Assembly (NCBI GenBank): GCA_030528125.1
Contig: JAUMZM010000006.1
Location: forward strand, 1 to 49,787
Origin: Tissierellia bacterium
GTDB taxonomy: Bacteria > Bacillota > Clostridia > Tissierellales > Peptoniphilaceae
DNA: 49,787 bases
Direction: 5' to 3'
Part shown: positions 40,867 through 49,736 of the stretch, piece after piece
How the letters are laid out: each line of letters begins with the position of its first letter
How positions within the stretch are numbered: the first letter of the stretch is position 1
Notes under the pieces: model-generated
The model's input: the letters and a program-made list of their open reading frames with translations, nothing else
Told to the model about the DNA's origin: nothing
The model's database searches: none
Translations under genes and position numbers: made by a program

Positions 40867-42255
40867 ATGGATATTACAATAATTTTAGCTGCAGGTGAAG
40901 GCACAAGAATGAAATCAAACAAGTCAAAAGTTTTACATAAGCTTTTAAATCACGATATTCTTGAGTATGTAGTTGATGCAGCAAATATATCAGACAATGC
41001 TAAAACAATAGTAATTGCTGGAGAAAATGAAAAACAAATCAAAGAAAAGTTTGGAAATTTAATAATAAAAAGACAGCATATCGGAGAACAATACCCTTAT
41101 GGTACTGGATATGCTGTAAGTCTTGCCATTGAGGAAATAGAAGATAATGATAATGTAGTAGTTCTTAATGGCGATATTCCACTTCTAACAAGAGAAAGTC
41201 TTTTAGAATTTATAAAATTACACAAAGACAATAATAATAGCGCATCTGTTTTATCTACAATTTTGGATGATCCAACAACATACGGTAGGATAGTCAGAGA
41301 AAATAACGAATTTGAAAAGATTGTAGAAGAAAAAGATGCTAATTGTGATGTAAAGAAAATCAAAGAAATAAATACAGGTATTTATGCCTTTAGAGGAAAA
41401 GACTTAAAAGAAGCTTTATCAAGTCTAAATACACAAAATTCTCAAGGAGAATTATATTTAACAGATTGTATTGAAATTATAAAAAACAATTTGAAAAAAG
41501 TAGGATGTTATACATTTTATGATCCAAACGAATTTTATGGAATAAATAATAAATATGAATTATCTAGGGCAGAGATTATAATGCAAGAAAGAATAAATAA
41601 GAAATTTATGATTGATGGTGTTATAATGCATAACCCAAGTATGATTAGAATTGATAAAGACGCTAAAATTGGAAAGGATACAGAAATCTATCCAGGAGCT
41701 TGTATTTTAGGTAAATCTATAATTGGTGAAAACTGTATAATAAAGGGAAGTTCAAGAATAGACGAAAGTATTATTGAAGATAATGTAATAATTGACAATT
41801 CTGTAATAGAAAAGTCTCATGTCGAAAGTGGAGTAGACATAGGTCCATTTTCACATCTAAGACCTAAGGCTCATCTTAAAGAAAATGTCCATATAGGAAA
41901 CTTCGTTGAAGTTAAAAATGCAATAGTAGGAGAAAATACTAAGGCAGGACATCTTGCATATATAGGAGATGCAGATTTAGGAAAGAATATAAATGTTGGA
42001 TGTGGAGTAATATTTGTAAATTATGATGGTAAATTTAAACATAGATCAACAATAGAAGATGGAGCATTTATAGGATCAAATGCCAATATAGTTGCACCTG
42101 TACATGTTGAAAAAGAAGGATATATAGCTGCAGGTTCCACTATAACTAATGATGTGGGCTCTGGCATGCTTTCAATTGAAAGAGCTAGCCAAAAAAATAT
42201 AGAAGGTTATGTCGAAAAGAAAAAGAAAAGGGATAAACTTAAGGAGGAAAAATGA
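40867..42255 (+). CDS. glmU: Bifunctional N-acetylglucosamine-1-phosphate uridyltransferase / glucosamine-1-phosphate acetyltransferase
   Basis: Makes UDP-GlcNAc for peptidoglycan in two steps. The N-terminal pyrophosphorylase domain has ILAAGEGTRMKSNKSKVLH (6-24), NGDIPLL with the metal Asp and EIVEEKDA-like IVEEKDANCD. From about 250 the left-handed beta-helix acetyltransferase domain shows hexapeptide repeats (AKIGKDTEIYPGACILG, VDIGPFSHLRP, NVHIGNFVEVKN, AGHLAYIGDADLG). The length of 462 aa is normal. A 4-bp overlap links it to prs. Confidence 0.97.
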   Translation: MDITIILAAGEGTRMKSNKSKVLHKLLNHDILEYVVDAANISDNAKTIVIAGENEKQIKEKFGNLIIKRQHIGEQYPYGTGYAVSLAIEEIEDNDNVVVLNGDIPLLTRESLLEFIKLHKDNNNSASVLSTILDDPTTYGRIVRENNEFEKIVEEKDANCDVKKIKEINTGIYAFRGKDLKEALSSLNTQNSQGELYLTDCIEIIKNNLKKVGCYTFYDPNEFYGINNKYELSRAEIIMQERINKKFMIDGVIMHNPSMIRIDKDAKIGKDTEIYPGACILGKSIIGENCIIKGSSRIDESIIEDNVIIDNSVIEKSHVESGVDIGPFSHLRPKAHLKENVHIGNFVEVKNAIVGENTKAGHLAYIGDADLGKNINVGCGVIFVNYDGKFKHRSTIEDGAFIGSNANIVAPVHVEKEGYIAAGSTITNDVGSGMLSIERASQKNIEGYVEKKKKRDKLKEEK

Positions 42256-43247
42256 CATCAACAGAAAATTCGTCATCACAAAATTTTTGTTTAAACAGAG
42301 GAGAAATGGTAGTATTCTCAGGTAATTCTAATTTAGCTTTAGCAGAAAAAATCTGTGAAAGTCTAAAGATGCCACTTGGAAAAGCAGAAGTAAAAACATT
42401 TAAGGATGGAGAAATATCAGTAACTATTAATGAAGCTGTAAGGGGAAAAGACGTTTATATAGTTCAACCAACTTCATCTCCAACTAATCAAAATCTTATG
42501 GAAGTTCTAATTATGATAGATGCTTGTAAGAGAGCTTCAGCAGGATTTGTAAATGTTGTGATGCCTTATTATGGTTATGCAAGACAAGATAGAAAAACAA
42601 GGGGAAGAGAACCTATAACAGCAAAGCTTGTAGCAAACTTAATTACTGTTGCAGGTGCAGATAGAATAATAACTATGGATCTTCATGCTGGACAAATTCA
42701 AGGATATTTTGATATACCAGTTGATCATTTTTCAGCTATAAAGTTATTAAGTGAATATTTTACAGATGCAAAAGAGAATCCTTCTGATTATGTTGTTGTA
42801 AGTCCTGACTTAGGAGGAGTAACAAGAGCAAGAAATTTTGCAGACTATCTAAAAACTCAAATAGCAATTATTGAAAAAAGAAGACCTAGACCTAATGTAA
42901 GTGAGGTTATGAATGTAATTGGAGATTTCAAAGGCAAAAACTGCATATTAGTAGATGATATGATAGATACAGCAGGAACTATTACAAATGCAGCAAATTA
43001 TCTTAAAGAAAATGGAGCTAATAAAATATATATTGCTGCAACTCATGCTGTCTTATCAGGAAATGCAATAGAAAAACTCCAAAGTCCATCAGTAGAAGGT
43101 GTAGTTGTAACAGATACAATAGCTCTTGGAAAAGAAAAGAGAATTGATAAGATTCATGTAGTTTCAATAGCTCCATTATTATCAGAAGCTATGAGAAGAA
43201 TAAATCAATACGAGTCAATAAGTGGACTTTTTGAGGGTGGAAAATAA
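42252..43247 (+). CDS. prs: Ribose-phosphate pyrophosphokinase
   Basis: Makes PRPP from ribose 5-phosphate and ATP for nucleotide, His and Trp synthesis. It has FSGNSNLALAEKIC, FKDGEISVTINEAVRGKDVYIVQ, MPYYGYARQDRKTRGREPI (flexible loop region), the Mg-binding ITMDLHAGQIQGYFDIPVDH and the PRPP loop CILVDDMIDTAGTI. At 331 aa it is slightly longer than the usual 315 because of an N-terminal Ser/Asn-rich extension. The AAGGAGG site supports ATG 42252; an internal ATG at residue 19 also has GAGGAG but spaced too close. The next gene, pth, starts directly after the stop. Confidence 0.95.
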   Translation: MTSTENSSSQNFCLNRGEMVVFSGNSNLALAEKICESLKMPLGKAEVKTFKDGEISVTINEAVRGKDVYIVQPTSSPTNQNLMEVLIMIDACKRASAGFVNVVMPYYGYARQDRKTRGREPITAKLVANLITVAGADRIITMDLHAGQIQGYFDIPVDHFSAIKLLSEYFTDAKENPSDYVVVSPDLGGVTRARNFADYLKTQIAIIEKRRPRPNVSEVMNVIGDFKGKNCILVDDMIDTAGTITNAANYLKENGANKIYIAATHAVLSGNAIEKLQSPSVEGVVVTDTIALGKEKRIDKIHVVSIAPLLSEAMRRINQYESISGLFEGGK

Positions 43248-43832
43248 ATGTATTTTATAGTTGGACTTGGAAATCCAGGACTAAAATACGAAAATACAAG
43301 ACATAATGTTGGTTTTATAACAATTGATAAAATTGCGGAAGAAAATAACATAAGAGTAAATAAATTAAAATTTAAAGCATTGGTAGGCCAGGGAGAAATC
43401 TCTGGTCAACCTGTAATGCTTGTTAAGCCACAAACTTTTATGAATGATTCTGGAAAATCTGTAAAAGATATATTTGATTTTTATAAACCTGATAAAGATA
43501 AATTAATTGTAATATTAGATGATATTGACATAAAATTTGGAACTGTAAGAATTAAGAAAAAGGGTTCTGCAGGAAGTCATAATGGAATGAAGTCTATAAT
43601 ATATCAATTAGGATTTGATGATTTCACTAGAGTAAAGATTGCAGTAGGACAAAACGAAAGCCACATTAATCTTGCAAATTATGTTTTATCTGGATTTAAT
43701 AAAAAAGATGTAAAAATAGTAGAAAAAGAGATATTGTCAGCAAAAGATGCAGTAAAAGAAATTATAGAAAATAATGTAGATACCGCTATGAATAAGTTTA
43801 ATTCTCTAAATTTCTTGGAAGATGATGAATAA
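43248..43832 (+). CDS. pth: Peptidyl-tRNA hydrolase
   Basis: Frees tRNA from prematurely released peptidyl-tRNA. Motifs are IVGLGNPGLKYENTRHNVGFI with the catalytic His (about residue 20), VKPQTFMNDSGKSV, IVILDDIDIKFGTVRIKKKGSAGSHNGMKSI with the catalytic Asp, and FTRVKIAVGQ. The length of 194 aa is normal. It begins at the base after the prs stop and its own stop overlaps the mfd start (TAATG). Confidence 0.95.
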   Translation: MYFIVGLGNPGLKYENTRHNVGFITIDKIAEENNIRVNKLKFKALVGQGEISGQPVMLVKPQTFMNDSGKSVKDIFDFYKPDKDKLIVILDDIDIKFGTVRIKKKGSAGSHNGMKSIIYQLGFDDFTRVKIAVGQNESHINLANYVLSGFNKKDVKIVEKEILSAKDAVKEIIENNVDTAMNKFNSLNFLEDDE

Positions 43833-46800
43833 TGAGTTTTATTAGTGAAGAATTTTCTAACTTAGAAGGTTTTAATAATTTAATATCTAATTATGAGAAA
43901 AAATCACCCTTATATGTATATGGACTTTTAGAAGAAGTAAGGGCGCATTTTCTATGCTCTTTTTTTGAAAAGACAGACAAAACTATATTATATTTAGCAG
44001 AAAATAATAAAAAGGCAGGTCAATTAGTAGATGATATAAATAATATATTAGATGATAGAGCCTATTTATTTTCTGATATTGATACTAGTTTTTATAACAT
44101 AAAAAATATTGATACAAAAATCAAAAATGAAAGATTAGAGATAATAAATAAGCTTTTAAATAATGAAAAAATTATATTAGTAACTACTCAAAAGGCAATA
44201 TCACATAAATTAACTAAAATTAGCTATCTTAAAGAAAATATTATAAGTATAGATTTAGATACAGAAATTGATATAGATAAATTAAAACAAAATTTTATAA
44301 AATTAAAATATGAACAAGTAAAACTTGTAGAAAACAAAGGACAATTTTCTGTAAGAGGAGCAATAATTGACTTTTGGTCTGTAAATGAAGAAAATCCTTG
44401 CAGAATAGAATTATTTGATACTGAAATAGATTCAATGAGATTTTTTAATAAAGATACTCAAAGATCTATTGAAAATATAGAAAAAATCAAAATACTTCCT
44501 GCAAGTGAAATGATTTTCTCATGTGATGATATTGAATTTATAAAAAAGTCTATAATAAAAGACATAAAACAAAAAGAAGATCATCCAGATTATGGATATG
44601 ATAATAAAAAGGTAATCGATAAATTTACTCAAATTCTTAGTTTTTTAGAAGATAATATGTATATAGCAAATGAGGATTTGATAATAAATTATCTTGATGA
44701 AGATAGATATAGTAGTATATGTGATTATCTTCCTAAAGATAGTGTCATCTTTTCTGGAGATATTGTAAGAATATATGATTCATATTCTGAAAATAAAAAA
44801 ATGTTTCTTGAAGAAATAACTTATAATATGGAAAAAGGAGAAGTTTTTTCATCTCATCAAAATACCTTTATTGATTTTAAAGATATAATGAAGGAATTTT
44901 ATCAATTTCCTATTATAAATATCACTCAAATAATGAGACAATCAAGTGCATTTAAACCTAATATGCTAATCGAGATAAAATCAATAGAAGAGGAAAATTT
45001 CAATAGAAGGATAAAAGACTTTGCTAAATCTCTTATATCACTTTCTTCACATAATACAAAGATATTAATATTTGCAGGAAATAGAGAAAACGCAGAGAAT
45101 ATATCAGAAATATTTAATGACCAGGATTTTTATCCTACTATAAAAGATGATATATCATTTTCAATAGATAAAAAAGATATTGTTATAGTATCTAGAAATT
45201 TATCAAAAGGATATTATCTTCCAGATATAAATCTTCATGTATTTACTCATAGAGAAATATATGGGGCTCAAAGACATAAAAGAAAAAAACGCAGAAATAA
45301 AAAGCTTGATAGCTCTGAAATAATAAACTATTCTGATCTTGAAATAGGAGATTATGTAGTTCATGAGAATAACGGTATAGGAAAATACGAAGGTATCGAA
45401 AAAATTCAAGTAACAGATACTGCAAAAGATTATTTGGTAATAAAATATCGTTCGAATGATAAATTATATATTCCAATAGATCAAATTTCTCTGATTCATA
45501 AATATATAGGAAATGGCGATTCTGCTCCAAAACTATCACAGCTTGGAGGAAGTGATTGGTCTAAAGCTAAGCAAAAAGCAAAGAAATCAATAGATGAAAT
45601 AGCTGAGGATCTAGTCAAATTATATGCAAAAAGAAGTGAAGAAAAAGGTTATAAGTTCTCTAAAGATACAATATGGCAAAAAGAATTTGAAGATTCTTTT
45701 ATATATGATGAAACAGATTCTCAAATAAGATCTATAAATGAAATAAAACAAGACATGCAATCAGATAGGCCAATGGATAGGCTTTTATGTGGAGATGTTG
45801 GATATGGAAAAACAGAAGTTGCACTAAGAGCATCTTTTAAAGCAATACAAGATGGTAAGCAAGTAGCTTTTTTAGTTCCAACAACAATTCTTGCAAGGCA
45901 ACATTATGAGACTGCAAAAGAAAGATTCAAAGACTTTCCTGTAACAATAAAAATGCTAAGCAGATTTGAGACTAAAGCCAATCAACAAAATAGTCTAAAA
46001 GATCTGGAAAAAGGCAAAGTCGACATGATCATAGGTACACATAGACTTCTATCAAAAGATGTGAAATTTAAAGATTTGGGATTACTTATAATAGATGAAG
46101 AGCAAAGATTTGGAGTAAAACATAAAGAAAAATTAAAGAAATTAAAAGAAAATATCGATGTTCTTACATTATCTGCTACTCCAATACCTAGAACATTACA
46201 AATGTCTTTAGTAGGAATAAGAGATATGAGCACTCTTGATGAACCGCCAGAAAATAGAAGTCCTATCAATAGCTATGTTATAGAATATGATCCAAGTATA
46301 ATAAGAGAGGCTATCCTAAAAGAGATGGATAGAAATGGACAAATTTATTTTGTATATAATAGAGTCTATGATATGGATATAATATATAAACATCTAAAAG
46401 AACTCGTCCCAGAAGCTCAAATTGCAATGGCTCATGGACAAATGACTCCAAAACAATTAGAAAATGTCATGATTGATTTTATAGATGGTAAGTTCGATAT
46501 TTTACTATCAACAACAATAATTGAAACCGGAATGGACATACAAAATGTAAACACAATTATTGTTTATGATGCTGACATAATGGGATTAAGCCAACTTTAT
46601 CAATTAAAAGGAAGGATCGGCAGATCTAATAGATCATCCTATGCCTACTTTACCTATAGACAAGCAAAGATAATAAGCGAAGTAGGAGAGAAAAGATTAA
46701 AAGCAATTAAAGATTTTTCAGATTTTGGGTCTGGTTATAAGATAGCTATGAGAGATTTGGAGCTTAGAGGAGCAGGTAATATATTAGGAGAAAGTCAAAG

Positions 46801-47368
46801 TGGACATGTAGATGCCATAGGATATGACTTATACGTAAAGTATCTAAAGCAAGCTATAAACAATCTTAATAAAGAAGATCTCGATAATAATTTGTATGAT
46901 AAGTCGAATAAAGATGATGTTTATATAGATATAAAATCAGATGCTTATATACCTGATAGCTATATAGAAGATAGTACTCAAAAAATCGAAATGTATAATA
47001 GAATTGCTGCAATAGATGATATTAAAGATTATGATGAGATAGTAGAAGATCTTATAGATAGATACGGTGATATACCTGTATCTGTTGATAATGTAATGTA
47101 TGTTTCTTTGATAAAATCACTAGCGAGCAAGAATGGATTTTATGAGATTGTAGAAAGAACAGGAACTATCTATATAAAATATAAAGATAGAAATAAATTT
47201 ACTTTTGAACAATTAAGCTCTATAAATGAACAGTTTAATTCTAATCTTCAAATGGATTTATCAACGAAGCCATCTTTTAAAATAGATTCAAGTCCTAGAA
47301 AATTAGTAGATTGCTATAATCTTTTGAGTATAATAGATTCTATAAGAAAAGGAGAAACTAATGAATAA
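43832..47368 (+). CDS. mfd: Transcription-repair coupling factor
   Basis: Removes RNA polymerase stalled at lesions and recruits UvrA. The 1178-aa chain has UvrB-like N-terminal modules, an RNA polymerase-interaction domain (EIGDYVVHENNGIGKYEGIEK through KLYIPIDQISLIHKY, about 500-560), then the helicase: Walker A LLCGDVGYGKTEVALRASFKA (about 650), DEEQ box LLIIDEEQRFGVKHKEKL, LTLSATPIPRTLQMSL, LLSTTIIETGMDIQNVNTI and QLKGRIGRSNRSSYAYF. A TRG/UvrA-binding C terminus follows. It is in the common Firmicute glmU-prs-pth-mfd order and overlaps the prsA start by 8 bp. Confidence 0.96.
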   Translation: MSFISEEFSNLEGFNNLISNYEKKSPLYVYGLLEEVRAHFLCSFFEKTDKTILYLAENNKKAGQLVDDINNILDDRAYLFSDIDTSFYNIKNIDTKIKNERLEIINKLLNNEKIILVTTQKAISHKLTKISYLKENIISIDLDTEIDIDKLKQNFIKLKYEQVKLVENKGQFSVRGAIIDFWSVNEENPCRIELFDTEIDSMRFFNKDTQRSIENIEKIKILPASEMIFSCDDIEFIKKSIIKDIKQKEDHPDYGYDNKKVIDKFTQILSFLEDNMYIANEDLIINYLDEDRYSSICDYLPKDSVIFSGDIVRIYDSYSENKKMFLEEITYNMEKGEVFSSHQNTFIDFKDIMKEFYQFPIINITQIMRQSSAFKPNMLIEIKSIEEENFNRRIKDFAKSLISLSSHNTKILIFAGNRENAENISEIFNDQDFYPTIKDDISFSIDKKDIVIVSRNLSKGYYLPDINLHVFTHREIYGAQRHKRKKRRNKKLDSSEIINYSDLEIGDYVVHENNGIGKYEGIEKIQVTDTAKDYLVIKYRSNDKLYIPIDQISLIHKYIGNGDSAPKLSQLGGSDWSKAKQKAKKSIDEIAEDLVKLYAKRSEEKGYKFSKDTIWQKEFEDSFIYDETDSQIRSINEIKQDMQSDRPMDRLLCGDVGYGKTEVALRASFKAIQDGKQVAFLVPTTILARQHYETAKERFKDFPVTIKMLSRFETKANQQNSLKDLEKGKVDMIIGTHRLLSKDVKFKDLGLLIIDEEQRFGVKHKEKLKKLKENIDVLTLSATPIPRTLQMSLVGIRDMSTLDEPPENRSPINSYVIEYDPSIIREAILKEMDRNGQIYFVYNRVYDMDIIYKHLKELVPEAQIAMAHGQMTPKQLENVMIDFIDGKFDILLSTTIIETGMDIQNVNTIIVYDADIMGLSQLYQLKGRIGRSNRSSYAYFTYRQAKIISEVGEKRLKAIKDFSDFGSGYKIAMRDLELRGAGNILGESQSGHVDAIGYDLYVKYLKQAINNLNKEDLDNNLYDKSNKDDVYIDIKSDAYIPDSYIEDSTQKIEMYNRIAAIDDIKDYDEIVEDLIDRYGDIPVSVDNVMYVSLIKSLASKNGFYEIVERTGTIYIKYKDRNKFTFEQLSSINEQFNSNLQMDLSTKPSFKIDSSPRKLVDCYNLLSIIDSIRKGETNE

Positions 47369-48353
47369 GAAACTAATGGGAGCAATATTTGCTTCAACAA
47401 TTTTATTAACAGCTTGTGGAGCAAATGGAACAACAAATGAATCTTCAAATGTAAATCCAGATTCTACACAAGTTACAGAAAGCGAAGCTAAAGAAAAATT
47501 AGGTAACGATTCAGTTGCCATAGTAAATGGAGAAAAGCTTTCAAAAGATGATTATCAAAAAGAAATGGATTTTTACAAGGGAATGCTTGCAGCTCAACAA
47601 GGATTAAAAGATTCTGTAGTACAAATGATGGTTCAAGATAAGTTAATAAGTAATGACCTTGAGAAAAATAAAATAAAAGTATCAGAAAAAGAAATAAATC
47701 AAAAGTTTGATGAAACAGTAAAAAATTCTGGTGGACAAGAACAATTTGATAAGATGCTTGAAGATTATGGAGTAGATGTTGATGAATACAAAAATACATT
47801 AAAAAAGGATCTAATGTATCAAAAACATAAAGAATGGTATAAAAAGAACAACAAAGCATCAGATGATGAATTGAAAAAATACTTTGAAGATCATAAGGAT
47901 GAATTATCTCAAGTAGATGCAAGTCATATCTTAGTTGAAGATGAAGAAACTGCAAATGAAGTTAAAAAAAAACTTGATAATGGAGAAGATTTTGCAGATC
48001 TTGCAAAAGAATATTCTAAAGATACTGCCAATGCTGGAAATGGTGGAGAATTAGGATTTTTCAAAAAGAGCGATATGGCAAAAGAATTCAGTGATAAAGC
48101 TTTTTCAATGGAAAAAGGTGAGATAAGTGATCCTGTAAAAACTCAATTTGGATATCATATAATTAAAGTTAATGATGTAAAAAATAGCTTTGATCAATTA
48201 AAAGATGAAATACAAGAACAAGTGCTTGATCAAAAATATAATGATTATTTCCAAAATCTTCAAAAAAAGGCAACTATTATAACAGAAAATGGAAGCAACA
48301 AAAATGAAGAAAATAAGGGAGAAGTACAACAAGATTTCAATAGCAAAAATTAG
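47361..48353 (+). CDS. prsA: PrsA-like foldase lipoprotein (parvulin)
   Basis: An extracytoplasmic foldase of 330 aa: signal peptide with lipobox LLTAC (Cys19), a Ser/Thr-rich spacer, then a SurA-type N-terminal chaperone region (VAIVNGEKLSKDDYQKEM, MVQDKLISNDLEK). The parvulin peptidyl-prolyl isomerase domain (about 185-285) has DASHILVEDEETANEV, FADLAKEYSKD, NGGELGFFKKSDMAKEFSD and VKTQFGYHIIKVND. It helps exported proteins fold at the membrane-wall interface. The start overlaps the mfd end by 8 bp, and the 3' end overlaps a paralogous lipoprotein gene by 50 bp. Confidence 0.92.
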   Translation: MNKKLMGAIFASTILLTACGANGTTNESSNVNPDSTQVTESEAKEKLGNDSVAIVNGEKLSKDDYQKEMDFYKGMLAAQQGLKDSVVQMMVQDKLISNDLEKNKIKVSEKEINQKFDETVKNSGGQEQFDKMLEDYGVDVDEYKNTLKKDLMYQKHKEWYKKNNKASDDELKKYFEDHKDELSQVDASHILVEDEETANEVKKKLDNGEDFADLAKEYSKDTANAGNGGELGFFKKSDMAKEFSDKAFSMEKGEISDPVKTQFGYHIIKVNDVKNSFDQLKDEIQEQVLDQKYNDYFQNLQKKATIITENGSNKNEENKGEVQQDFNSKN

Positions 48354-49218
48354 TTTAATTTTATTTTTATTAGTAGGATTGTCTTCATGTAGCAATGATA
48401 ATAAGGATGTTGTGGCAATAGTTAATGATAGAGAGATAACTAAAGTTGAATTTCAAAATGAGCTTAATTTCTATACTAAATACTATGCCAACAAATACGG
48501 AAGTGATTATCTAGCAATGAAAAATGAAGATGGCAAAAGAAATCTAGATATACTAAAAGAAAATTTATTAGATAGCATGATTCAAGATGAAGTTATGCTA
48601 AAAGACTTAGAAGACAATGATATATCTATAGATAAGGATGATGTAAATAGTCTTGAAAAAGAAGGAATAGATAATCTAAATGGCAAGGATTCGTTAAAGG
48701 CTAATTTGAGTGCTTTTGATATAGACTTAAAAGTATATGAGGATGTACTTTTAAACGATGTAATAAGGAAAAAGCATAAGGAATCTTTTTTAGATAATAT
48801 AGATATATCAGAAAATAAAATATTAAGATTTTATGATAAAAATGAAGATTTGCATCAAAAATATAAGTATATAGCACTTGAATTTAAAGATGAAAATTAT
48901 GCAAATACTTTAAGAGATAGCATAAAAAACAAGTCATTAAAAGACTTAGTAGATAAAGATGTACAAAATTTTAATGTAATTAATTCTGATTTTGTGTATT
49001 TTGATGATCCTTTGTTAAAAAAATCTAAAATGAGCAAAAAAGGTGAAATTAGCAATGTTTTTTCTTATGAAAATTCATATTATATTTTGCAAATAACTTC
49101 TTTAAATACAAACGAGAAAGAATTGATTCTTTCTGCTAGAGATCTATTATATGAAAAAGAATACGATCATTATTATAAGGATTTAATGAAGAAAGCAAGG
49201 ATAAAAATATTTAACTAA
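48304..49218 (+). CDS. PrsA-paralogous lipoprotein with degenerate parvulin domain
   Basis: A 304-aa lipoprotein with signal peptide and lipobox GLSSC (Cys29). It has the same SurA-like chaperone region as its neighbour (VVAIVNDREITKVEFQNEL, MIQDEVMLKDLEDNDISIDKDD). The parvulin-like domain keeps its length and the end motif KKGEISNVFSYENSYYILQITSL. It lacks the SHIL histidine (reads KYKYIALEF) and the GGxLG loop (reads NFNVINSDFVYFDD). Isomerase activity is therefore doubtful and a chaperone-only role is more likely. I use ATG 48304 with GGAAG upstream; it sits inside the 3' end of prsA, a 50-bp overlap in another frame. Confidence 0.82.
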   Translation: MKKIREKYNKISIAKISLILFLLVGLSSCSNDNKDVVAIVNDREITKVEFQNELNFYTKYYANKYGSDYLAMKNEDGKRNLDILKENLLDSMIQDEVMLKDLEDNDISIDKDDVNSLEKEGIDNLNGKDSLKANLSAFDIDLKVYEDVLLNDVIRKKHKESFLDNIDISENKILRFYDKNEDLHQKYKYIALEFKDENYANTLRDSIKNKSLKDLVDKDVQNFNVINSDFVYFDDPLLKKSKMSKKGEISNVFSYENSYYILQITSLNTNEKELILSARDLLYEKEYDHYYKDLMKKARIKIFN

Positions 49219-49232
49219 ACTTTCAAAAAGCC

Positions 49233-49261
49233 TTGAAATTGCTTGGGTCATTATGTATAAT
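49233..49261 (+). promoter_or_regulatory. Promoter of the HU gene
   Basis: TTGAAA (49233-49238), exactly 17 bp, TATAAT (49256-49261). A near-consensus promoter as expected for an abundant nucleoid protein, with a leader of about 45 nt. Confidence 0.8.
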
Positions 49262-49313
49262 CTAACATAGAGTTAAATAGTTAAATCTTAATAATAATTT
49301 TAGGAGGAACACA

Positions 49314-49592
49314 ATGAATAAATCAGAACTTTTAATGAATATTTCAGAAAAAAGCGGGCTTAAAAAAATCGATTCAGAAAAAGCACTTAATGCTTTTCTT
49401 GAAACAGTTACAGAAGCTCTTGTAAACGGAGAAAAAGTTCAATTAGTAGGATTTGGAACTTTTGAAACAAGAGATAGAAAAGCAAGAGAAGGAAGAAATC
49501 CAAGAAAGCCTGAAGAAGTAATTCATATTCCAGCTTCAAAAGCACCAGTTTTCAAAGCAGGTAAATCTCTAAAAGAAGCAGTAAACAAGTAA
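49314..49592 (+). CDS. hup: HU-family DNA-binding protein
   Basis: A 92-aa nucleoid-associated protein that bends and compacts DNA as a homodimer. Full HU signature: MNKSELLMNISEKSGL, ALNAFLETVTEALVNGEKVQLVGFGTFETRDRKAREGRNPRKPEEVIHIPASKAPVFKAGK is visible in pieces with the beta-arm GRNPRKPEE and FKAGKSLKEAV end. It has an AGGAGG site, its own promoter and a strong terminator, so it is monocistronic. It follows the mfd/prsA run as in related Firmicutes. Confidence 0.95.
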   Translation: MNKSELLMNISEKSGLKKIDSEKALNAFLETVTEALVNGEKVQLVGFGTFETRDRKAREGRNPRKPEEVIHIPASKAPVFKAGKSLKEAVNK

Positions 49593-49599
49593 TTTACAT

Positions 49600-49629
49600 A
49601 AAAAAAGAAGGTTTAAGCCTTCTTTTTTT
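49600..49629. terminator. Bidirectional terminator between hup and the dinB fragment
   Basis: AAAAAAGAAGG (from about 49601) pairs with CCTTCTTTTTT (from 49618) around TTTAAG, with A and T tracts on both sides. It can serve the plus-strand HU gene and the minus-strand dinB remnant. Confidence 0.82.
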
Positions 49630-49638
49630 ATTTATAAA

Positions 49639-49736
49639 TTACAAAAAACTCAATTGATATATGCTTATACTTTGCAAGTTAGATACAGATATTCCAATAA
49701 GTCTAAGATTTTGCTTAATATTTATTTTATCTAAAA
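49639..49736 (-). pseudogene. dinB: 3' end of DNA polymerase IV (dinB), cut by an insertion sequence
   Basis: Minus-strand translation from the IS-like end gives about 32 residues ending at TAA (49639-49641). Key parts are LLDKINIK, then NLRLIGISVSNL and the final YQLSFL. This is the C-terminal little-finger end of Y-family polymerase IV, where KxRLLGVxVSNL and a terminal QLSxF (the beta-clamp-binding motif) are typical. The coding sequence meets GGGGCTGTTGCAAAA at 49737, which looks like an IS terminus, so the gene is interrupted there. The rest of dinB would lie beyond the element, outside the window. Confidence 0.7.
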
